Of a DNA stretch of 64,000 bases, positions 14,201 through 25,700 are shown piece by piece (position 1 is the first letter of the stretch; the number at the start of each line of letters is the position of its first letter). A program made the position numbers and the translations under genes. The notes under the pieces were generated by a model. It was not told the origin of the DNA, made no database searches, and saw only the letters and a list, made by a program, of their open reading frames with translations. This stretch comes from Brachionus manjavacas (Eukaryota > Rotifera > Eurotatoria > Ploima > Brachionidae). The DNA lies in assembly GCA_019054805.1 (NCBI GenBank), contig JAHQIY010000007.1, positions 2,919,501-2,983,500 on the forward strand, written 5' to 3'.

Positions 14201-16194
14201 TAAATGTCCTTGTGATTGCTATAAAAATTTATGTTTAATTTAAGAATTTGGCGTCAAAAATACTAACTTAAACTTGTTATCTCTGTATTCAGAGAAAAAA
14301 AAAAAAAAACTTGGCAACTGCTTGGGCTAAATTAAATTAATTTTCTTTAAAAAAAAAGATAAAACATATTCTTTGGACAAAAAAGAAAGAATTATTGAAG
14401 AAGAAGTAGAAATGAAATCGCCGGTCAAAAAATCGACCGAGGAAAAACATCCAGAAGTTGTGGACAATTGCAGCAAGAGTACTGAAAACGTTTCAAATAA
14501 TCAAACTGCCAAAACAGTTGTGAACGAAGCAAATGAAGCAAATGCTGAATCCAAGAATGCTCTCGAGGTAGTAAAAGACTCTGACAGCAATAGCTTGATT
14601 TTACAAAATATGGTGGAACACAACGAGATCAACATAAATGAAGTTCAGTCTATTAAAAATATGCTCTTAAAATTACAGAAAGTTTTGATAACCTGTGATA
14701 TGAGCGAATTGCAGCCCGAAGACTTGATGCCGAATGCTGAAAATGAGTTGAATTCGTCAAATGTCAGTAATCCGTCTAATTTACCTTATGAGGAAAAAAT
14801 TGCCATTCTCAAATCGGAAATTCAACAGCTTGAAGTCTACAACACTGAGTTAAAAAATGAGCTAAATCAATTTAAGACAGACAATTTAAATAAAAATGGA
14901 ATTCAAAGTGGACTTAAATCGCGAATCAATGAGCAAAATAATACCATTCTGGAAATGAAAAACGAACAATTGAATCTTGAATTAAACACTCAAAATTTGG
15001 CAAAAGAAAAAGACGATCTAAAAAATCAACTAAATGCCTATCAGGCACAAATCGAGTCGTTCAAGACCGATTTGGCAAATAAAGATACTTTAATAGAAAA
15101 ATTAAAAAGTGAAATCAGCGACTTGACCAGAGAAAAAGAGGAGCAGGCAAAAGTTATTAGACAGCAAGTTAAAAAGGTGTCGGACACGTTGGATGTAGTT
15201 CAAGAAAAAGAGCATGCTTTGTCTGGAATGATTGCCAATACAGACCGAAAAATAAACTTGATAGCAACACAAAATGCTAAAAAAGATTTGACAGTAACAG
15301 CGTCCAAGGAAGAATATTCGACAATCAAGGACTCATTGGGAAGATTACGACACCAATTTGGTCACAATCATCCATCACAAGTCTTGATCAACATGATTGA
15401 ACAAAATTTTAATAGTCTCATTGAGCGGACTGGACTAAATCCGGCACTTTTTTCATCCTCAACCTCAGGGTCCAGTTCGCTGACATCATCGTCGGCCAAC
15501 TCTCCTGTCCAGCATGTCCAGTCTCAATCGCCTTCATCAGTTCATTCATCCTCGTCATCTATATCCGCAGTATCAAGCTATTCACACAAATCACTAGAAA
15601 AAACTGAAATAGAAGCCAAGTCCGAATCAGCGAACAACGAAAGCAATGTAAAAAAAATTATTTCGCGTCTTTTTGCTCAAACTTATACAGCGCCCCAAGG
15701 AGTTCATCCAAATGGAAATCTGTCGGCCAGAACTGACAAGCCAAATAAACTAAACAATCAGATGTGGGAGAATTTTTGTAAGCAAAAATCGGCAAGTTCT
15801 TTGCTGACCATATCCACATCTACCAACTTTGACTCGACGCAATCAAGTGCCAACACAAGCACAAGTAGCTGTAATAACAGTGCCATTCCGAGTACAAAAT
15901 GTGTCTATTATATGGAAAAAAATAACACTCCAATAATGATTCATTTGAACAAAAATCTCGGTTCCATTACTTTGAGTGATCTGAAGGAAGCTATCAAATT
16001 AAAGCATACTAATTACAGATTTAGATTTAAGCTAACTGACCGTGAATTTGGAGTTATAACACAAGAAGTATGCAAATTTATTTTTAAAATAAACAAAAGT
16101 AAATAAAATTTTATTCATATTTTAGATATCTGACGATAGCAAGATATTGCCTGGTTTTGATGGAAAAATTGTTGTGTGGATTGAAAAGATGTGA
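11205..16194 (+). CDS. DIXDC1: Dixin (DIX-domain, calponin-homology Wnt-pathway protein), six exons
   Basis: Exons by phase-matched GT-AG sites: 11205-11493, 11585-11992, 12044-12131, 12185-12489, 14359-16067, 16126-16194 (2868 nt, 955 residues). The ATG at 11205 is preceded by an in-frame stop at 11178. A Ser/Asn-rich head is followed by a calponin-homology domain (residues about 54-158; NYITWINSHLKKR, NLKSIMRLVLALAAHFKP). Then comes a low-complexity linker, a long coiled coil (about 508-655), a Ser-rich stretch, and a C-terminal DIX domain (about 876-955; YRFRFKLTDREFG, then LPGFDGKIVVWIEKM). CH, coiled coil and DIX in this order is diagnostic of dixin, which polymerises with Dishevelled and Axin through DIX and bridges Wnt signalling to actin. 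Introns are 91, 51, 53, 1869 and 58 nt. A micro-exon hidden in the long intron cannot be excluded. The fourth/fifth exon junction rests on phase and context only. Confidence 0.88.
12490..14358 (+). other. Long intron of dixin
   Basis: 1869 nt between the exon ending at 12489 (donor GTAAGC) and the exon starting at 14359 (A-rich sequence ending AAG). No exon-like segment, repeat family member or RNA recognised inside. The other dixin introns are 51-91 nt, so this one is about 20 times longer. Confidence 0.6.
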
Positions 16195-16348
16195 TTGAAA
16201 AAATTTAGTCCATTTAATTTTTTGTTATTTTGAGACTTAGTTAATTATTAGTGGATACACCTGATAATATCTCTAGGATTCGTATTGTTGACTGAATTTA
16301 TACAAGACTTTTTAATCTGATCTCACGATCGTTAATTTTTTTCTCATT

Positions 16349-16354
16349 AATAAA
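16349..16354 (+). promoter_or_regulatory. Candidate poly(A) signal of dixin
   Basis: AATAAA about 155 nt downstream of the TGA. In DNA this AT-rich the hexamer is common by chance, so position is the only support. Confidence 0.3.
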
Positions 16355-17348
16355 TTTTGTATATTAAATTTAATTACTATTATTTTCTGAATTGTTTAAA
16401 ATTATGTACGTGGATTATTTTTTTCTGAAATTTATTGATTGTATTTTCAATAAAAAACAAAAGTTCAATTTTTGAATTATTTAAAATTTTTATTTTAGTC
16501 AAATTGCTATATGGTTATCATTATATTTTTTTTACTATTAAGGACGGAATTTTTAAATATGAATTTACAAAAACATAGTTAAAATGGGCTTTGTCTGAAC
16601 CATAGTAAGGTATTACCAAAAATCTATCAAAAAAATAAAGATTAGAATTTAAAATTCAAAATTTAGTTATTTTTCCACCTATTAATATATCAAATTAACC
16701 AACAAAGTTAACTATGAATTAGTTAAATTGAAATATAAACTATCATCTCAAAAGCTTTTGATAGTCTGGTATGTTAATTCTTTTTATGAATTAAAAAAAA
16801 AAAATTTAAATAATTTAAATTTTGTAACTATTACTTAAAGTGTGGTAGTTTGATTAATTTACGTGGAAAAAAAATGTTGCATTATTTTGTTAGTTTAAGT
16901 TTAACAGATTCATGGTTATAACAAAAAAAATATGATTTTATTATTAAATTGTTTATTATTAAATTTCAAGTATCTCTAGAGATATAGATGAATTATCATC
17001 ATTTTGGAAATATGAACAGAAAAATTAAAGTTTGAATTTCACATTAATAAATTTAAAAATAAATTTACTCAATAAATAATTTCTTTTAATTAAAAACTTT
17101 AGAAAACCGAATATTTTTTTTTTAACTCCTAACAAAAATAAGGCCAAGTACCAGCTTTTTTTTTTCTTAATTTTATTAAATTTTTTTTGTAATTAATTAA
17201 GAAAAATTATTATAGATTTTTTTTTAATTTTAATCTTCAAGAATCCTTTTCAATAAATCATTATAATGAATAATTTTTTATTAAATAAGAATTTATTTGA
17301 ATAATCTAAATCGAAACTAAAATTTACAGAAACAAATTTTTATCTTTG
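16355..17348. other. AT-rich intergenic spacer
   Basis: No gene, RNA or recognisable repeat seen between the dixin 3' end and the minisatellite and pogo element that follow. Confidence 0.5.
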
Positions 17349-17410
17349 TATTTGGCTTGCCAATTTTTGGCTTACCGAATTTTTGGTTTATAGATTTTTG
17401 GCTTACCACA
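17349..17410. repeat. Short minisatellite, about four copies of a 15-16-bp unit
   Basis: The unit ATTTTTGGCTTACCGA is repeated with small changes (TTGCCA, TTACCGA, TTTATAG, TTACCA endings) across about 62 bp. It lies about 65 bp before the pogo element. Confidence 0.65.
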
Positions 17411-17474
17411 AAACCAAGCAAAACCAACTTCACTAGCTATTACTGAAAAGCCATCTTTCAATTTCTTTTGGGTA

Positions 17475-18325
17475 CAGTGAATTCTCGATTATTGAGTCCC
17501 ATGATTATCGAGACTCGACACTTAATAAATAAATTTTTGCTTCCCGAATTGTTCAAATCCTTTTACACGAGACTCGAGTCTTGGTAATCAATTGTCTGGA
17601 TTGCCTGGATGACTTTGCTGATATTTGAAGACTGGCTATCAAAATTAAATGCATATTTTACTCGATTGGAAAATGAAGTAGACAATGGTGGTGGTCACAA
17701 TCTTTCTGCTGAATTTTCAAAAAAGCTAATACATACAAATGTGGTTTATTTAGCCCCAAATTGTACATCTGTAATTCCTACATGTGATGCAGGCATTAAA
17801 AAGGAGTTAAATCTAAATTTCGCAATAATTAGACACTTACTTAAGGTTTCCGACGGGAAGAGTGTGATGGAAGTAATCGATGTTAAACAATCTATATACT
17901 TTATCAAGGAATAATGGCGAGTGGTATCTAAAGAAACTATACAAAATTGCTGGCAAAATCACAGATTACACATGATAATTACATAAATGAAGTTATTTCA
18001 GAATAAAGAGCTAGAAAATAAATTGGAAAAATTGACATTAAAGCAATAGAAGCAATAGGTTGTTATGAAAAATTATTTAGTTATTTTGAGACCCATTCTA
18101 CATGTTTTGAAAGTTATGATTTAGAACACCTTTCTGCGAAAAAAATCAGATCGGATAGCTTGAAAGAAGCAAACAAATCTAAAAAATTGATAATTTTTAT
18201 TCTTTTTTAAATAATATTTTAATTTAAAAATTTTCGAGACTTTTATTTAATAGAATAAAGAGACAAAATTATCGAGACTCATATTTTTGTTTCCCGAAAG
18301 AGTCTGGAAAATCGGGAATTCATTG
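17475..18325 (+). mobile_element. pogo/Tigger-type DNA transposon, 851 bp, internally deleted
   Basis: The left end starts CAGTGAATTCTCGATTATTG. The right end read in reverse starts CAATGAATTCCCGATTTTCC. Both ends abut TA (17473-17474 and 18326-18327), the target duplication of Tc1/mariner-pogo elements. Inside the ends a 13-bp motif ATTATCGAGACTC followed by TTCCCGAA occurs in the same orientation at 17504 and 18268, as subterminal direct repeats. A transposase remnant lies between. Autonomous pogo elements are 2 kb or more, so this is a deletion derivative. Confidence 0.85.
17600..18060 (+). pseudogene. Broken pogo/Tigger (DDE_1, CENP-B-like) transposase fragment
   Basis: The frame at 17600-17914 reads AWMTLLIFEDWLSKLNAYF, then VDNGGGHN (the second catalytic Asp block; LLDNxxxHN in the family), then VVYLAPNCTSVIPTCDAGI, matching the NVxVxFLPPNTTSxxQPxDxGII block. 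A TAA at 17912 interrupts it. The same family continues in frame as WRVVSKETIQNCW, normally the region after the third acidic residue. The N-terminal CENP-B DNA-binding part and the first Asp are absent. It cannot be functional. Confidence 0.85.
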
Positions 18326-18369
18326 TACTTATTTATCAATAGGGTATTGATTACTTAAATGATCATTTA

Positions 18370-19650
18370 CATTTACTCTAAAAAATCTAGAATGCAATTT
18401 TTTCTTTCTATCTTCTTGGAAATGAGGAAAATTACAGCAACTTGAGACTCTACTCTATAACTTATTGAATGAGAAAATAAGATTATCTGTTGTGCGTCCA
18501 TGTTTTCTAAATCCTGATTGCTCATAAATAAGTAATTTAATGTTCTCAAGAAAATTATATATTCTATTGTAGATAATACGTTCAAGTAATTTGCCAACAA
18601 AACTTGTAATACTAATTGGACGATAGTTTATAGGGTCTTGAGTGAGAGAAGATTTCTAAGGTATCATGGCTAAATTTGCTACTTTCCTAGATTTTGGGAC
18701 TTGGCCTAGTTCCATACTCATGTTAAAGAGAAATTTTTTCAAAATAAAGCCTCTATAGCTAGAATTTTTAACATTAGGTTGTGGATACGATCTAGACCAG
18801 ATGCTTCTAGTTCTTTTAGTTTTCTTTAAGGCATTTATAATTTCTTATAAGGTGATAGGCTCGTTTAAATTATTTTGTACCTTATTAAGAAATCTCTTAT
18901 TTATTGTGATACTTCACAATTATCGTCAGATTCAACAAAATCAAGATGAGTACTAAATGTTGCTAAAAATCGCCAAAATTGTTCCTTTATCTGTTTCTGA
19001 ATTATATCCCTTGCCATCTTTAAATAGTGATGGGATTTGTCTTGTAAGTTTTTTTGATGTGAAATTATTTATTACCTCCAAAAAGGTCTACTTGACAGTT
19101 TTTTTTATGAACTCGAGCCAGTTTTGGTTTCAAAATTCTTTTAGACTGAGACGTAGCTCTGATACAAGCTTACTTAAAGTGACCTAAAGAGAAAGACATC
19201 TAGATTTTTCTAACAAAAGTTCGAAAGAGAGTTCAATATTTGTTGGATTGTAGAGACTAAAAATTAAAATTTGTGTATTCAATAGCTAATCTTAATACAA
19301 AGAAGCTCTGCAGAAAACTATTCAAATGAATATAAATTCAATTCCTTCTTTTACTTAAATAGATATTCCTCCACCATGTTTATTTCGAGCATTAACTAAT
19401 GATATATAATTTTCACAATTAAAGTAGAAGTTCATTTCACTCAACTTTCATGATCAATTTTTATTTCATTAAGGAGAAAAATGTCAGGACAATTTTGAGC
19501 TAAAAACTCTTAGGATTCATCTTTTTTGAGTTAAATAGAAGATAAATCCTATTAGGTAAATGAAAACAATTCCAATGAGTAATTACTAACCTTTTCTTAG
19601 AATTAAGTTGACTAAAAAAGTTTCTTTTTGTATTTTTCTTTAATTGGTTG
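18370..19650 (-). mobile_element. Non-LTR retrotransposon relic: AP-endonuclease end, linker and RT fingers
   Basis: On the minus strand, in several frames because of frameshifts: endonuclease-type PDIFLLNEIKID (about 19495-19450), ARNKHGGGIS (about 19400-19370) and SLYNPTN (about 19245). Then linker KEFWNQNWLEFIKK and IPSLFKDGKGYNSETDKGT (about 19140-18960). Then RT segments SGLDRIHNLMLK (about 18810-18770), GQVPKSRKVA, NYRPISITSFVGKLLERIIYN (18632-18570) and QSGFRKHGRTTDNLIF (18523-18480). The similarity stops near 18370, before the YADD box, so the 3' half is missing. The pogo element begins only about 45 bp further on. It belongs to the APE-type LINE group (CR1/L2/Jockey-like); exact clade not assigned. 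Confidence 0.85.
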
Positions 19651-20762
19651 GTTTGACCGACATCTCTTTACTCTTCAATGATATTATAGAAAGTAGACTA
19701 TAGTATATTATTAAGAATTAATTATTAAATTTAAAATTTATTACAGTTTCCTTAGAATTTACAAAATTTACTTTCAGGTTTTGTTCTCTTTAATGTAGTA
19801 TATTTTTATTAAAATTTGCAATAAACTTAGCTTAATTTGTTTATTAGTTATCTAAAACAAATTGAAGCCTATGACAGATTTTAAACTTTAAAATTTAAAA
19901 TCAAGATTAATATTTTTTGAATGATCGAAAAAATTTTATTTTTAATTGTTTAAAATATCTGATTATCAAATAAATGCAATGTATTCTAAAACCGAAAGCA
20001 ATTTATTTATGACTCGTGAGCTTTATGATTAAGTGTTTAAATGAAACTGATAAATTTCCGCAATTTAAAACAATTAATTGGTTTTAATTTAAAAAAACAA
20101 ATAGTTTAAATAATTTATTTATAAAATTATAAATACTTTTATTGAAGTGAAAATAAAAAAAATTGCAGAAAAAAAACGAAGTCCACCGTGAGAAAAAAAT
20201 TGAATATTAAAAAATTAAAAATCATTTGAATTATTTGGTATTTCAATAAAAGACTAACTTTTATTTCAAGATTTATTTATTTTTTTAATTAATTGTTTAT
20301 TGTTAAGCATATTTACTAATAAAATTGATCAATTTAAATAAAATCACTTTATCATTAATTATAAATGATATTCATTGACGAAAAATGAACAAAAAAGATA
20401 AAATCACCTTTTTATTTAAATTTAAAAAAAAAAGAAAAGTAAGTTAAGTTTCTTTTAATTGCAATAGATCTATCGATTATCTATTTATTAATAATAAAGA
20501 TTAAAAATAATCTTAAATTAAATTGTAAATATACCAAATAAAGCATCATGAATTACATATGAAAACAAATATTGCAAAAAAAAAGCTAAATTTTAAAATT
20601 TTTATCAGATAAAATACACAAAACAATAGGTTCAGTACCTATGTAGACACTTGAGTTCAAGTGTCAAAATGATTAATCGATTAAATTAAATATACATTAA
20701 ACGGATCGAAATTCAAATCAATCGAAAGGAGCTAGATTCATTATCGTCACAGTCAATCAAGT
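19651..20762. other. AT-rich spacer; neurabin 3' flank with a perfect 20-bp palindrome
   Basis: No ORF of coding character. At 20646-20665 GACACTTGA and its exact reverse complement are separated by GT, about 100 bp past the neurabin stop in its direction of transcription. It could be a 3'-UTR hairpin; no function known. Confidence 0.5.
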
Positions 20763-22762
20763 CTATGATTTTAATTTTTTTTTTAATTTATTTTGTTCAA
20801 GTAGAAATTTATTGAATATCGTGTTATCCTGGTCACTCAGTTTTAGATTTTTGATTTTCATTTTAAAAAAATCTCTATCTTGTGATTTAACACCGAGCTG
20901 TTTGAGCTTGGTCGAGTCAAGTTGCTGTAATTTTTCTCCATCGATCCTCATTTCCAAGAAGATGTTTTTGTATTTAGACAAATCGTTTATTTCAAGCCAT
21001 TGGGCGACAGTTTCACATGTCCAGTCTTCAATGGGTTGCGTAAAGCTCATTATTTGATTATTTTGGCTGTTTACAGATCCTGCATTTATCAGACTCGACG
21101 TGTAAAATGTAGATGTCGAGTTGAGACTATTCAAGGAATAATTTTGATAGCTAGGCATCAAGCTAACCCCGTTTAGCCTATTTGTTGTATCAATTTGATA
21201 CTCTTCCTCGACTCTTTGCTCAAATTCACCATCGTCATCATCCACATACTCCTCTTCTTCGGTATCTTCACTTTGATCGTTGATGTGCTCCAAATCTTCC
21301 GTATCAGTCTCATCTTCTTGGCTATTCTGGTTGTTTCTACGTGACGAATTCATCTTAACAATTATGTTTCTATACTGAAAATTTGAATTTTGTGTAGTTT
21401 GTTGAGGTAGTTGTCTCGAAGCGAGAGATCCTCGTTTTATCAACGAGGACTTGAATTTTGATGGCTCATTGTCAAGCATGGGCGTCGGACGCAAACAGTT
21501 AAAATTTGAATCATCTGAGTCGGTCTGAGGTATTGGCGGTGGTGGACTGTTCGGAACAGGCATTCCTTTTTTTAATTGATTGATAACTGAGCTCATAGGA
21601 GGAAGTGGTGGTGGTGGAATTTGTCTTACTAAATAACTTGTTGTGCATTGCTTATACGCTTGGTAAGCGGGGTTTTTGTTAGAGCTAAGCTGTTCAATTT
21701 TTTCTTTTAACAGTTCAATTTCTTTAGATTTTTCTTCATCTCTAAAAAAAAAATTTGAATTTAACCAGTTTAAAAAGAGCATGTTTATGTAATTTTTCAT
21801 TTTTTGTCATTACTATTTATTAGATAATTTTAATAAAGTTAATAAAAAAAAATTTAAGTAAATTTTTTTATTAATTCTTTGACGAGCTTTTTACACTATA
21901 AACACGTCATTATGAATAATTGTCCCGATTCTATCCTAGTGGATAATGGGTTAGTAGCCGAATGGTCATTATGAAGCATTCTATTTAAAAATTTCAATAT
22001 TGAAATTAAAAAATTTAGCTAGTTTTGCTTAATTATGAAGTTTTCAATATTTTTTTAATTGATTTTTTATCGACTCAAAAGGTAACTAGAGATTTATGTA
22101 AAAAATAATAAGGTTAGAAATTTTAATCAATTCTCAAAAAAGCTTGCATTTATTTATCTTAACGGACAAAAAAAATAGAATTTTTGGGACTGGAGGAAAA
22201 TGTTCTGAAAATTTAGAAATTTTTAATTTTCTTACTGAATCTTAATAAATAATTAAAATTAACTGATGTTGAGTCAGAAAATTTCATTCAAATAGTCTTC
22301 ATTTCTTATCATTAGATGTACTAGAAATTTATTATTAGGGAATTTTAATTAGTGTCCAAAAATTATTCATATTCAGCATTTAAAAAAAAAATCAAAACTT
22401 CATCCTTTACTAAGGAGTTGAAATTAATTTCCTAGCCTAATTGGATCAAAAACAAACAAAATGCACTTAATGATAAACCCAGCAGTTCTTAATTTAGATG
22501 AAAAATTTTGAGTAAATAATGCTTTAGTGGATAAATGAGATCATCGAAAATTTCATTTTGGTGCTTTTATATTAAAAAATGATTTTCAAAAACTAAGTTT
22601 TATTTTAAATTCGAAAGCGCCTCCACGCTCCGATCTAATGCTTTACATTTTATTTAATGCATAATGGCAATATCTGAAAAATGCTTAAAAAAATATGTAC
22701 AAAGGATAACTCAATATGTAAAAAAATTATTGTCTAATTTAAAACTAATTTTTTGTAGACTA

Positions 22763-22794
<32 letters not shown>

Positions 22795-25700
22795 CCGATT
22801 TTTCACCAAGTTCCTTTTTAATACTTTTGTAATCAATCAATTTTTATACTAGCATAGATTTTTCATGAGGACTTAAACGAAGGTCTAGAACCATTCGGAC
22901 GTGCCCAGGGGTCCTCCCCTAAATTATTTTTAAAAAAAAAAAAAAAAAAAAAAAATAACTCAATATGTTAATTTAATAAAAAAAAAAAAAAAAAAAAAAA
23001 AAATAAATAAATGCTGTAACACATGTAACAATCTATTACAATTTAAGTCTTCTTAACATTCATTTATTTAGCTAATTTTTTTTTTTTTTTGTTTTTTGTT
23101 TTTTTTTTTATCATATAATCAATAATCAATTGTAACTAACCTATTTATGTAATTAATCATCTCTAAGTTTTTTATACTATTGAACCATTATTTAATTCAT
23201 TTTTTATTTATTTCTTATTCATGACTAATTTTTTGAATTACTTTTAATCTACTTAATCACATTAATCTGTATAATCTCTCGTATTCGTCTTGTACCTCAG
23301 TTTCGTCTCTGTTACTTTCATTGTAGTTCCTTAATTAATCTTTCGATTTTTGCGCAATTAGCTACCATAGATGGCTTCCGAGTAAGTCATCTCCGCAAGC
23401 TCGCTTGCTGTAGCTTTTTATTATTATTGTTATTATAATAACATAAATTTTTTTTTTAAATTAAAGCAATCCAAAGCAAAAAAAAATTATATATTTGACT
23501 TAAAAAACCTGTAGAAATCAGAAAGGGGGGATTTAGATTAGACCAGCAAAGATTAGGACAAATTGAATTGGGAATAAGCTGAATTTTTATAGTCATTCAA
23601 ATCAGACATAGTCCTGATTGAAGAGGACATAATGGTAAAATCAAAACATAAAAAATGAAGACTTCAAAACCAAAGAGTCAAATCAGAATTCTAATATATT
23701 ATCTGCTTTTACTGTGTCAAGTCAAAAAATTCAATTTAAAATAATTTAATTCCTACCAAGAGAAAGAAATTTTTTTCCTAATTAATCAGAGTCTAGAATT
23801 TATTTGACTTAAATTTTTTAGAATAAGAAAAATATGACTTTAGAAAATAAAGGAAACGCAAAATCAGAGCTGCAAATCTTGAAAAATTTTTAGTTTATGC
23901 AACACTTAAAATAAAACAACTAGACTAAATGTCAAAAAAAAATTTAAATTTTTTTTTTTTAATAATTTGAATTTTTTTTAAAAATCAGGAAAAAAATTAA
24001 GTTTGTTTTGCAGCTCGGCATCAAGTCCGAAATTTTGATTCTAAGTTCCGCATTAACGCTTTTGATAAAAAGATAAAAAGAACAGAAAAAAAATTGAATA
24101 ATTTTTTTAAAAGTTAAAAATTAGTTCTGTGAATGCAACATGGTGCTACAAAAAGAACAGAATAAAATGTAAAAAAGTAAGATAACTTTTTTTTTTTAAG
24201 TTTCATCAAATATCAAGGTCTGCTAAATTTGCAGAGTTTAGAAGAAATTAAATTTCAATATAATCGAGCGTAGTATATAATGCAGAGATTTTGCGCATTA
24301 TTAGCAAATATTGACTGTTAATGCAGCTCAAAAAAAATGTTATCTAATTTTTTTTCATTTTATTCTGTTCTTTTGTACTGAACTTAATAAAACCGCATTA
24401 ACTCAAAACTTCTAAGAAAAAATACAACAGTGATTTTTTATTTCCTTTTTTTCTTGAAATTGAAATTTAAAGTCACACAATAATAAGACTAAAATATTTT
24501 ATTGTAATTATTTCTTCATAAAAATAGATTTCTTCATAAAAACAGAAAATTTTTTTTAAGACTTATCATACACACCGTGAAATTTAGTTAAATTCTAAAT
24601 TAAATAATTAAAGAAAAGAAATATCAAACTAAATTTTTAAAATCAATCTTCATCAAAACGATCTTAACGAAAAATTGTCGTTTATAATTAAAAAAAAAAT
24701 AACTAAATAAATATCGTACAACATAAGGAATGAAACAAATGAATCAATTCTTACGAAAAAATTATTTAAGAAAATTGATAAAGAAAATTCCTTTTTTTTA
24801 TTTTTTGCTTTTTTAAAAATATTTTTTTTAAGCATTAAAAATAAATTTAGCCAGAGGTTTTCACTTTTTGTTCCATTATAAATATTTTTAATATTTAATT
24901 TTCGTTTAAAAAATCTATCCTAATCCTGAATCAATATTTTAGAAAATGAAAAAAAAAATCAAAAAAAAAAAAACACCTTACCTTTGTTCATAAAGTCTCA
25001 ATTTTTCTAAATTTTGACAAAATTTTCTGTCCAACTCGGAATATTGTTCGATCATTTGCTGTATTTGTTGTTTAAGTCCGTTCAGTTCAAGAGCAGTTTG
25101 CAGTTCAGTCTGCTGCAACTGCATACATCGTTTACTCAACCTGTCTTGCTCCATTTTCAAACTTTCATTCTGTTTCTCAAAACCACTTAACTTGGCCCTC
25201 AATTCGCACAGTTCAACCTTGTCCTCACTTTCATGCCTTTCGTCATCAGTTTGTTCGATGGCCTCAGCTTGTTCGGCGAGTTCTTGTGCCGAATTTCTGT
25301 TCGCATTTTGCTGCAGATGCGAATTCAAATGAGACTGAGAGGCCATTTGAGCTTGCTTGGTCAAGTACTCCTCCTTCATACGGTCCTGGTCCAAAGACTG
25401 CTGTATCAGCCTGGTAATCTCCGATATTTCTCCATTTTTTTCATCTATCTTCTCTCGACCAATGGTAAACTTGACCAGACCTTGGGTCGAGCGCAACACA
25501 GCTGCGGCAAGCGTTTGAGTAACTCCTACTAAACTCACACCATCTACTTCTATTATTTGATCTCCGACATTTAGTCTACCATCTCTGGCTGCCGCTCCAT
25601 TAGGGGTTATTGTTTTTATAAAAATTCCTAACTTTTGCAAGCCATGCTCAGCTCCCACCCCCATGCCAATTATGCTCAGGCCCAGACCCTCTGATCCCCG

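Larger units (their letters stand above)
21742..24981 (-). other. 3.24-kb intron of neurabin
   Basis: Donor GTAAGG at 24981, acceptor T-tract plus AG at 21743-21742. It holds a 48-bp insertion (21917-21964), a poly(A)-tailed insertion (22720-22954), a second long A run, a LINE-like 3' tail (23345-23455), and otherwise AT-rich sequence without recognisable exons. Confidence 0.75.

Noticed and set aside
14373-14375. Treating the long dixin coiled-coil frame as a separate gene starting here
   Set aside because: There is no ATG (TTG only), and the acceptor at 14358 joins the preceding CH-domain exons in phase.
18957-19187. Plus-strand 76-codon frame
   Set aside because: Antisense to the LINE linker region (KEFWNQNWLEF and following), which is readable on the minus strand.
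22664-22852. 62-codon frame with a polyphenylalanine stretch
   Set aside because: It is a translation of the 27-T tract in the retroposed insert.
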